A stretch of DNA of 64,000 nt from Candidatus Berkiella aquae. Its GTDB lineage: Bacteria; Pseudomonadota; Gammaproteobacteria; Berkiellales; Berkiellaceae. Within the stretch, counting starts at the first letter, position 1, and every line of letters begins with the position of its first letter. The DNA lies in assembly GCF_001431295.2 (NCBI RefSeq), contig NZ_LKAJ02000001.1:558001-622000 (forward strand). Reading direction: 5' to 3'. This document shows, one piece after another, positions 44,717-52,767 of the stretch. A program made the position numbers and the translations under genes. The notes beneath the pieces were generated by a model. It searched no databases. It saw only the letters and a list, made by a program, of their open reading frames with translations, and was not told the DNA's origin.

Positions 44717-45583
44717 ATGAAAAATACGAAACCGAGCCAAACTGCAGTCTGGATTGCCAAAGGGTTGTTGTATCTCAACCTAACGGGAAAATTAGTAGGC
44801 GCAGATGACAAAAGCATCGCTCTTTGGCGAGATTGCGTGAATCTTGCCGAACCTTCGTGGCTATCCTGTTTAAAATATCCATGGTATCGATATTATTTTA
44901 GTTTACTTGAATATTTTACAATTCCGGGGCTTTTTAAGCACTATGCTGCTCGCAAGCAGATCATAGACAGGTGGACTAAAAACAGTCTTGAAAATCAATG
45001 CGAGCAAGTGATTGTTTTAGCAGCAGGATTTGATGCTTTAACGCAGCAGTATTACTCACGTTATCCTGATGTTCTCTTTGTCGAAATTGATCATCCTGCG
45101 ACCCAAGAAGTGAAGAAAAAAGCTTTTATGGCAGGAAATGCCGCTGCTGCCAATGTGCAATTTGTATCGGCAGATTTAGCAAAGCAAACATTGTTATCTG
45201 TCTTATCCGCACACGTTAACCCTAGCAAAAAAACCTTGTTTATTGTTGAAGGGTTAACCATGTATTTTCATGAGCCCATCGTCAAAAACATTTTCTCTGA
45301 CTTACAGCAATTTTTTCAAAACGACTTACACGTTATTTTTACGTTTATGGAACAAAGAGAAAATGGCAGTATCCAATTCGCCAATGCAAGCTTTATGGTT
45401 GATGTGTGGTTAAAAATGCAAAATGAAACTTTTCGTTGGGGGATTGCGCCAAATTTACTTGAAAAACAGTTTTTAGAGCCATTGGGTTATCATCAATTAC
45501 AGTTGCTCGACCCTGCGACAGACATTGCGCCACCGAAAACGCAAGGTGAATGGCTTTGTTTAGCACGGGTGAAACATGATTAG
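44717..45583 (+). CDS. Class I SAM-dependent methyltransferase, LCMT (leucine carboxyl methyltransferase) family
   Basis: A 288-aa predicted methyltransferase. The SAM-binding motif I is VIVLAAGFDALTQQYY, followed by the acidic VEIDHPATQEVKK (motif II) and LFIVEGLTMYF (post-I region), the pattern of the PF04072 family. Bacterial members methylate small molecules or carboxylates; the substrate here is unknown. It overlaps the next gene by 8 bp, so they form one operon. The start has no strong SD. Confidence 0.85.
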   Translation: MKNTKPSQTAVWIAKGLLYLNLTGKLVGADDKSIALWRDCVNLAEPSWLSCLKYPWYRYYFSLLEYFTIPGLFKHYAARKQIIDRWTKNSLENQCEQVIVLAAGFDALTQQYYSRYPDVLFVEIDHPATQEVKKKAFMAGNAAAANVQFVSADLAKQTLLSVLSAHVNPSKKTLFIVEGLTMYFHEPIVKNIFSDLQQFFQNDLHVIFTFMEQRENGSIQFANASFMVDVWLKMQNETFRWGIAPNLLEKQFLEPLGYHQLQLLDPATDIAPPKTQGEWLCLARVKHD

Positions 45584-47585
45584 TGTTGCTATCACTAATC
45601 TGATTTTAGGAATTGAAAGTTTCATCCTAGCTTGGTTTTTGATAAAGCACCCTTCAAGAAGTACCGTTCGTTACGACTGTATCATCATTCTACTGGGGAT
45701 TAGTGTTGCTTCTGTTTTATCAGCCCTTTGGCATATAAAAGGGGGAGACACGCTTTGGAAAGTGATTTTAATGATAGTAGGCGTGGTTGCAGGTGGTTTA
45801 GGTAGTGCTGCATTAGGTATTTTATGGCCACAGTATCATCGCTGGTCGATAATCGTCTTTACCTTGATTACCATAGGTTATATTGAATTAGTACGACACA
45901 TTCCTGAATACGCCATTGCGATTTATTATTATGCGCCGTGTGCCTTATTATTATTTTATGCGTTGACAATTGCCTATCGTCAGACAAAAAATAGGCAAAT
46001 ACGTTATGGCATTATTGCAATGGTACTGCTTGTTTTAGCGCCGCTGTTTCAACAATCCATGGTGTCGGTTGAAAATGTTCCGGGTAGTTTATTATACAAT
46101 ATCATCATGATTCCCTGTATTTATTTATGTTATCTTGCCGTCGCTGCGGTACTGATGAAACATAATACGGAAGGATTTAAAGAAGTTTACGTTAATGATC
46201 TTCACTCCCAAATGAATGAAACGGTTGTCAGTAAGATTGTAAATCCTCAAAGTGTCGATGCGATAAAAAATATCATTGTCGAAGCTAAAAATAAAAATCA
46301 ACCCTTGAGCATTTGTGGCGCTCGGCACGCAATGGGCGGACAACAGTTTGCAGAAAATAGCATTTTGTTAGACACCACCAATGCAAACAAAGTATTAGCC
46401 TTAGATCCTGATAAGGGGCGCGTAAAGGTACAAGCAGGTATTACCTGGCCAAAATTATTGAATTATTTGCATAAAACGCAAGCAAGCAAACAAGACATTT
46501 GGACTTTTGCCCAAAAACAAACCGGAGCCGATGATTTAACGATTGGAGGGGCTTTAAGCGCCAATATTCATGGTCGAGGATTGTGCATGAAACCTTTTGT
46601 CCAGGATATCGTTTCATTTGAGTTAATCAATGCCCAGGGTGAGTTGTTGCCTGTTTCAAGGCAAGAGAATAAAGAACTTTTTTCATTAGCGATTGGTGGG
46701 TATGGACTGTTTGGTGTCGTGCCAAACGTTGAAATACAATTAGTGAAACGCCAAGTGCTACAACGAAAAGTAACTATCATCCCCGTAACATCTTTAGCAC
46801 AAAGCTTTCAAGAACGTATAAATGAAGGATTTCTTTATGGCGATTTTCAGTTTATGACTGACGAAAAGTCATCTGATTATTTGCAAAAGGGCGTTTTTTC
46901 TTGTTATCAACCCACTACAGTTGCTTTGCCAGAAAAAGATAATCGATTCTTAAATAAAGAAGATTGGAATAAATTACTATTGCTCGCCCATGTGAACAAA
47001 GCAGAAGCGTTTAAACGTTATAGTGATTATTATCTGAGTACGGATGGGCAATGCTATTGGTCTGATACGCATCAGCTAGGCTTTTATAATGAAAAATATA
47101 TAGAATATATTCGATCTTTTTCACCCGATTGGCGTCAAGGCTCATTAATGATTACCGAAATTTATGTACCGTTAAGTAAAATCACTGAGTTTATGACGAC
47201 GGTAGCCAATGATCCTCAATTACGCACGATGAACATTATTTATGGTACGGTGAGGCTCATTAAACAAGATGATGAAACCTTTCTACCTTGGGCGAAACAA
47301 GACTATGCTTGCATTATTTTTAATTTATTTGTGCCTCATACCAACAGTGGGTTTCAATATGCAGCTGCTTACTTTTCAGGTTTGATTGACCATGCATTAT
47401 CTTGGAATGGGAGCTTCTTTTTAACGTATCATCGCTATGCAAGAAAAGATCAAATTTTGCAAGCTTATCCTCAATTTCAACAGTTTCTCGCCATGAAGTT
47501 AAAATATGATCCCGATGAGCGATTCCAAAGTAGCTGGTATCAATTTTATAAACGCATGTTTCTGACATCAAATCATAATGGGTGA
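45576..47585 (+). CDS. Seven-helix membrane domain fused to a VAO-type FAD-binding oxidoreductase
   Basis: 669 aa. The N-terminal ~205 residues have about seven hydrophobic segments. From about 225 on, a soluble FAD-binding_4 domain follows: ICGARHAMGGQQF, KVQAGITWPKLLNYL, DDLTIGGALSANIHGRG and GGYGLFGVV, the vanillyl-alcohol-oxidase fold motifs. The C-terminal part is the substrate cap domain. Fusion of a 7-TM domain to a flavoprotein suggests a membrane-associated oxidase or dehydrogenase passing electrons to the respiratory chain. I do not know the substrate. It is coupled to the methyltransferase gene and followed after 3 bp by a HerA-like gene. Confidence 0.85.
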   Translation: MISVAITNLILGIESFILAWFLIKHPSRSTVRYDCIIILLGISVASVLSALWHIKGGDTLWKVILMIVGVVAGGLGSAALGILWPQYHRWSIIVFTLITIGYIELVRHIPEYAIAIYYYAPCALLLFYALTIAYRQTKNRQIRYGIIAMVLLVLAPLFQQSMVSVENVPGSLLYNIIMIPCIYLCYLAVAAVLMKHNTEGFKEVYVNDLHSQMNETVVSKIVNPQSVDAIKNIIVEAKNKNQPLSICGARHAMGGQQFAENSILLDTTNANKVLALDPDKGRVKVQAGITWPKLLNYLHKTQASKQDIWTFAQKQTGADDLTIGGALSANIHGRGLCMKPFVQDIVSFELINAQGELLPVSRQENKELFSLAIGGYGLFGVVPNVEIQLVKRQVLQRKVTIIPVTSLAQSFQERINEGFLYGDFQFMTDEKSSDYLQKGVFSCYQPTTVALPEKDNRFLNKEDWNKLLLLAHVNKAEAFKRYSDYYLSTDGQCYWSDTHQLGFYNEKYIEYIRSFSPDWRQGSLMITEIYVPLSKITEFMTTVANDPQLRTMNIIYGTVRLIKQDDETFLPWAKQDYACIIFNLFVPHTNSGFQYAAAYFSGLIDHALSWNGSFFLTYHRYARKDQILQAYPQFQQFLAMKLKYDPDERFQSSWYQFYKRMFLTSNHNG

Positions 47586-47588
47586 AAA

Positions 47589-49070
47589 ATGAACGATTTT
47601 ATCATTGGCCTTGACAGTAATATGAAAGAGACACCATTTCATATTGCGATGGCAAATCGTCATGGTTTGGTTGCAGGGGCAACAGGTACAGGCAAAACAG
47701 TGACGTTGCAGTTATTGGCAGAGCATTTTTCAAAAGCTGGGGTTCCTGTTTTTACGGCAGATGTTAAAGGCGATTTGTCAGGCATTGCCTATCCTGCCTC
47801 TTTAAGCGATAAACTAACAAAGCGCATTCAAGAGCTGGGTATTAAAGCATTTAAACCTGAAAAATGTCCCGTTGTATTTTGGGATATTTATGGCAAAACC
47901 GGTCATCCATTGCGTACAACGGTCAGTGACATGGGGCCATTATTACTAGGGCGATTATTAAATTTAAATGATACCCAACAGGGTGTGCTGTTAGCGGCAT
48001 TTAGCTTAGCGGATGATGAAGGGTTATTATTACTTGATCTTAAAGATTTGCGAAGTTTATTAGATTGGATGGGGCAGCATGCTGCAGAATATAAATTGAA
48101 ATATGGTAATATCAGCGCAAGCACATTAGGGGCGATTCAACGAGGGTTGCTTGGTTTAAATGAAGCAGGGGGAGAGCAGTTTTTTGGTGAGCCAGCCTTA
48201 AAATTAGCAGATTTAATAGCAACCAGTGCGAATGGTTACGGTAATATTAATGTGCTTGATGCAACCAAGCTGATTAACGATCCAAGGTTATATAGTACTT
48301 TTTTACTCTGGCTTTTATCAGAATTATTTGAAACCTTACCAGAAGTGGGTGACCAAGAAAAACCCAAATTGGTATTCTTTTTTGATGAAGCACATTTGTT
48401 GTTTAATTCAAGTCCCAAACCATTGCTCGAAAAAATTGAACAATTAGTCCGTTTGATACGTTCAAAAGGTGTAGGGGTTTATTTTGTGACGCAAAGTCCG
48501 CTAGATGTACCAGAAACCGTGTTAGGTCAATTAGGGAACCGAGTGCAGCATGCTTTACGCGCTTTCACGCCTAAAGATCAAAAAGCGGTGAAAGTGACAG
48601 CACAAACCTTTAGACAGAACCCTGCACTAGAAACGGAACAATTATTAACACAATTAGCAGTAGGTGAGGCATTAGTTTCATTTTTAGAATCTACAGGTAC
48701 ACCCAGTATCGTCGAGAAAGTCAAGATCTATCCTCCTACTTCTCGGATTGGTCCTTTAAGTGATGCTGAACATCAAACGATTGTTAAACAATCTCCTTAT
48801 GCAGGGATTTATGAAAAAGCACTTGATAGAGATTCAGCGTATGAACAAATACAACGCAGACACCAACCTGATCCACCTTCTCAATCAGCTCAAAAATCTT
48901 ATCAACCAGAAGAGAGTGAAGATTCCACTAAAACACCAAAACGCGCAGTGGGTAGACCAAGGCAAACGATTGCAGAAGCCATGTTAAAATCAACGGCCCG
49001 TAGTGTTGGCAATACATTAGGGCGACAAATTGTGCGCGGCATATTAGGTTCCATTTTTGGCAAGCGTTAA
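47589..49070 (+). CDS. HerA-like ATPase of the YjgR (DUF853) family
   Basis: A 493-aa P-loop NTPase. Walker A GATGTGKTVTLQLL (about 31-44), Walker B LVFFFDEAHLLF (about 256-267) and the GVGVYFVTQSPLDVPETVLGQLGNRVQHALRAF region with the arginine-bearing sensor are typical of the family. The function of YjgR proteins is uncertain; related HerA proteins translocate DNA. The C-terminus has a basic segment (KRAVGRPRQTIAEAML, an AT-hook-like GRPR) and a hydrophobic end. It is the third gene of the methyltransferase-flavoprotein unit. Confidence 0.9.
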   Translation: MNDFIIGLDSNMKETPFHIAMANRHGLVAGATGTGKTVTLQLLAEHFSKAGVPVFTADVKGDLSGIAYPASLSDKLTKRIQELGIKAFKPEKCPVVFWDIYGKTGHPLRTTVSDMGPLLLGRLLNLNDTQQGVLLAAFSLADDEGLLLLDLKDLRSLLDWMGQHAAEYKLKYGNISASTLGAIQRGLLGLNEAGGEQFFGEPALKLADLIATSANGYGNINVLDATKLINDPRLYSTFLLWLLSELFETLPEVGDQEKPKLVFFFDEAHLLFNSSPKPLLEKIEQLVRLIRSKGVGVYFVTQSPLDVPETVLGQLGNRVQHALRAFTPKDQKAVKVTAQTFRQNPALETEQLLTQLAVGEALVSFLESTGTPSIVEKVKIYPPTSRIGPLSDAEHQTIVKQSPYAGIYEKALDRDSAYEQIQRRHQPDPPSQSAQKSYQPEESEDSTKTPKRAVGRPRQTIAEAMLKSTARSVGNTLGRQIVRGILGSIFGKR

Positions 49071-49215
49071 ATTACACGATACTTTCAGTAAAATAATCAC
49101 TGTATATGCGATTTTTTTTTACTGTATTTGCAAATGTTTGAACCAAGGTCGCATTGAATCCCACTCTTTACTAATGCTACTTTGATTATTAGGTTTGTAC
49201 TAAGGTGGGATTTTC

Positions 49216-52200
49216 ATGGGCGAGGACGACACAAAAAAAGTACGTTTTGAGATTCCTGCAGAGTTTCCACCTTTGCCAAAAATACCGCCTGCGCGGTGGT
49301 CAGATTCAATTGATCATTTTGGTGAGGTGAAAGCTAAACAAAAGGAATGTTTAGACAAATTAAGTACAGACACAAAATACAAGATTTTATATCAAGGCTG
49401 TAATGAAGAACCTAAAACAGATGCTAGGAAAGCATTTCTTGATTATTTGCAAGATGAAATGATGCAGGTGCAAAGAAAAGACCCTCCGAATATCGAAGGA
49501 ACGACGTTAGAAGGCTTTCTCGGGCCACAGGGTTTAGCGTTATATCAAGCAGCAATAGAAGAAGAAGCAAACAGTAAAGCATTTCGTAAAGCCGTGTTTC
49601 AAAAAGCATCAAACCATCGACCGGGTGAGACATGGGAAAATCGTGTTATTGCTCCCTACGCAGGTCCTTCAGCAGCAGGCAAGAGTGCGACGCAGCAGTC
49701 ATTTTTAGATGAGATAGATAAAGCCGTTCCTAAAACGGGTAAACAAGATGGTAATTTTGTGGTATCCGTTGATGGTGGTGTAGAACGAGAAGTATCGCAA
49801 ATTAGAGGGATGGCTTTACAACTTGCGGTTGCTAAAGGGTTTTATGGCATTACGGATTTAGATAAGAATAAATCCAGTGTCAAAGTAAAAGAACTCGTGG
49901 AAGAAGCCGCTCTAGCGACAGAAGGATTGAATATTGTCATTCCTAAAACGTATACCAGCGAAGCATTAAATTATCCGCAAGGCACCGTGGGTAAAAAAGA
50001 TTTTGCTAAATATGATAAGGTCGATAATGGCAAAGCCATCGTCGCTATAGGTATCGTTGAAGCAAATCATGCAGATGTTGCGAGAAATGGTAATTCACGC
50101 GCCTGGAATACGGATGATAATTTTACCGAAGATAACATAGCGATGAATAAAAAGCCGCCGTGTGAATCAAAGGCTTACCATGATCATTACAAAGCAGGAA
50201 CCAATTTATCGGAGCAAGCAGTTAGTAATTATAATCAATTAAAGGCTGATGATAAACCACGTATTTGTGTAAGAGTGACGAGTGAGTTTACTTTTATCAA
50301 ACCGGATGCAACAGCACCTTGTGGCTGGAAACTGGCCGATCCAAAAGACAAATGGAATAAGGACATGGTTGGCATTTTAAAGAGAGATTTCGAAAAATAT
50401 GAGATCGAGTTTAAGGCACATCAAGCTGAGCATCACTATTTACGTTCCGATAAAAAGGCCTTATTAAAAGAGTGGATGGTATATGAAAATGGTAATGCTT
50501 GGAGACAAAAACCAAATGTGACACCCATTGTAAAAGCATCAGAGCAACACCCAAACACGGGTAGAAGACTCTCTTCCAGTGAAAATGGATTTAGGAGGAG
50601 GATAAGTTCCGCCATAAATAGAAGAGAAAATCTAAAAAACAATAATAAGGTGAATCAAACGACACCTGACAATAATGTGAGTGCAGGGTCAATAGTTCAA
50701 CCCAAAGTATCTTTTAATCTACCGCCATTGCCTGAAGTGCCTCGCTGGTCTGACGCTATTGATAATTTTGGAGAGATGAAAGACAAACAAGCAGAATGTT
50801 TAGGAAAATTAAATAAATTCACAAAATACAACATTTTATACCAAGGCTGTGATGAAACACCGAAAACAGATGCGCGTAAAGCTTTTCTCGATTTTTTACA
50901 AGATGAAAAAATGCAGGCCCAAAGAAAGAATCCTCCTAATATGGAAGGCACCAAGTTAGAAGATTTTTTAGGCCCACGTGGATTAGAGTTATATAGAGCT
51001 GCTATTGAAGAAGAGGCAAACAGCAAAGCATTTCGCGATGCGGTGTTTCAGAAATCATCTAACTTCCGCCCCGGTGAGACATGGGCAAATCGCGTTATTG
51101 CCCCTTATGCTGGTCCTTCAGCCGCAGGCAAGAGTGCAACGCAGAAAGATTTTTTAGATAAAATCGACAAAGTGATTCCTAGAACCGGCGCAAAAGAGGG
51201 TAATTTTATAGTATCTGTTGATGGTGGGGTAGAACGCGAAGTTTCGCAAATGAGAGGAATGGTTTTGCAACTGGCAGTTGCCAAAGGATTTTACGGCATT
51301 ACCGATTTAGATAAGAATAAATCTAGTGTGAAAGTGAAAGAGATAGTAGAAGAAGCCGCTTTAGCGACAAAAGGTTTGAACCTTGTTATTCCCAAAACTT
51401 ATACGGATGAAGCATTGAATTATCCACAAGGAACTGTAGGAAAAAGCGATTTTGCTAAATATGATAAAGTAGATGATGGCGCAGCGATAGTTGCCATCGG
51501 TATTGTGGAGGCAGAGCATGCCAATGTTGCTAAGAATGGAAATTCACGTGCTTGGAATACCGATGATAATTATACCGAATCACAGATTGGCATGAATAAG
51601 AAGCCTCCTTGTGAATCAAAAGCTTATCATGATCATTTCAAAGCAGGAACCGTCTTATCTCAACAAGCGGTTGATAACTATAATCAATTAAAAGCTGATG
51701 GTAAACCTCGCATTTGTGTGACAGTGAAGAGTGAGTTTACTTTTATAAAACCCGATCCAGCAGAGCCTTGTGGGTGGAAACTCGCTGATAAAAATGATAA
51801 ATGGAATAAAGATATGGTGGGCATTTTGGAACGAGATTTTGAAAAATATAAGAATGAATTTGTTGCAGCTAAAACTGCATTTATAGCTAAGAATCCTGAT
51901 AGAGAGCCCGATAATAAAACCTTACTTAAAGCCTGGATGGATAAGAGTGCTTGGAAGCAACAAGCACTTGTGGAACAAAGTGTTAAATATCCTGATATAA
52001 CGAAACCGAGTAGGAAGACAGCTAGATCGGCGAGTGACTTTAAAGATAATTTAAAAGAAATCAGAGATAGCTTTCGTTCAGAAAGTAATATAGAGCCCAA
52101 TCAAAATCCTGTTAATAATGAAAATCAACCACGTAGAAAGATAGCTCGATCAGAGAGTGACTTTAAAGATGATCTAAAAGAAATCAGGGATAGCTTTCGT

Positions 52201-52677
52201 TCAGAAAGTAATATAGAGCCCAATCAAAATCCTGTTAATGGTAAAAAGCAACCTCTCGGCAGGATAGCGCAGGCAACGAATGATTTAAAAAATGGTTTAA
52301 GAGCAATTAGAAATAGCTTTCGTTCTAAAATCAATGATAAACACCCTCGTTCTCAAGAAAAACCCGAACAAATGATTACTCAAAACACTGCAGTGAAAGT
52401 AGAGCCAGTTGTTAGCAAACCCAGCGTTCGATTTGAGCTCCCGTCTGATAATTTACCACCGTTACCACCACTGCCGCCACAAGCCCAAAATCTTTCAGAT
52501 GAGAAGGAAAATAAACCACCACAAAATAAATCAACTGTAGCAAAAGCTGACAACCAAGAAAATCATTCTTTTTTGAAGAGTTTTGATATCCAGCGAGAAA
52601 GAAAAGCCCCTTTCTTTTCAAGAGATAAATTCCTTGAAGCTGAAAATACTTCAATAGCCAAAAATCGACCTAAGTGA
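49216..52677 (+). CDS. Giant protein with two tandem ~400-aa P-loop modules and C-terminal short repeats; candidate effector
   Basis: 1153 aa. Two highly similar modules (about 10-430 and 495-925) each begin with a Pro-rich lead (FEIPAEFPPLPKIPP; FNLPPLPEVPRW). Each contains a Walker A-like GPSAAGKS (150-157 and 633-640), then SVDGGVEREVSQ and YGITDLDKNKSSVKVKE. They look like a zeta-toxin or kinase-type P-loop NTPase, but I do not recognise the family. Three ~40-aa repeats follow (ARSASDFKDNLKEIRDSFRS and relatives), then a third Pro-rich lead (VRFELPSDNLPPLPPLPPQ) with no module after it. AAGGTGGG precedes the ATG. No signal peptide is present. Kinase activity and secretion by a type IV system are inferences. 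Confidence 0.8.
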   Translation: MGEDDTKKVRFEIPAEFPPLPKIPPARWSDSIDHFGEVKAKQKECLDKLSTDTKYKILYQGCNEEPKTDARKAFLDYLQDEMMQVQRKDPPNIEGTTLEGFLGPQGLALYQAAIEEEANSKAFRKAVFQKASNHRPGETWENRVIAPYAGPSAAGKSATQQSFLDEIDKAVPKTGKQDGNFVVSVDGGVEREVSQIRGMALQLAVAKGFYGITDLDKNKSSVKVKELVEEAALATEGLNIVIPKTYTSEALNYPQGTVGKKDFAKYDKVDNGKAIVAIGIVEANHADVARNGNSRAWNTDDNFTEDNIAMNKKPPCESKAYHDHYKAGTNLSEQAVSNYNQLKADDKPRICVRVTSEFTFIKPDATAPCGWKLADPKDKWNKDMVGILKRDFEKYEIEFKAHQAEHHYLRSDKKALLKEWMVYENGNAWRQKPNVTPIVKASEQHPNTGRRLSSSENGFRRRISSAINRRENLKNNNKVNQTTPDNNVSAGSIVQPKVSFNLPPLPEVPRWSDAIDNFGEMKDKQAECLGKLNKFTKYNILYQGCDETPKTDARKAFLDFLQDEKMQAQRKNPPNMEGTKLEDFLGPRGLELYRAAIEEEANSKAFRDAVFQKSSNFRPGETWANRVIAPYAGPSAAGKSATQKDFLDKIDKVIPRTGAKEGNFIVSVDGGVEREVSQMRGMVLQLAVAKGFYGITDLDKNKSSVKVKEIVEEAALATKGLNLVIPKTYTDEALNYPQGTVGKSDFAKYDKVDDGAAIVAIGIVEAEHANVAKNGNSRAWNTDDNYTESQIGMNKKPPCESKAYHDHFKAGTVLSQQAVDNYNQLKADGKPRICVTVKSEFTFIKPDPAEPCGWKLADKNDKWNKDMVGILERDFEKYKNEFVAAKTAFIAKNPDREPDNKTLLKAWMDKSAWKQQALVEQSVKYPDITKPSRKTARSASDFKDNLKEIRDSFRSESNIEPNQNPVNNENQPRRKIARSESDFKDDLKEIRDSFRSESNIEPNQNPVNGKKQPLGRIAQATNDLKNGLRAIRNSFRSKINDKHPRSQEKPEQMITQNTAVKVEPVVSKPSVRFELPSDNLPPLPPLPPQAQNLSDEKENKPPQNKSTVAKADNQENHSFLKSFDIQRERKAPFFSRDKFLEAENTSIAKNRPK

Positions 52678-52767
52678 TCAATCCTCTCACCTTCCTGTTC
52701 CACACCAAAACCTTTAAAATAGAGAGCCTTAACTCTAGGTAGACAACTAAATAGGCGAGTGTGGTCG

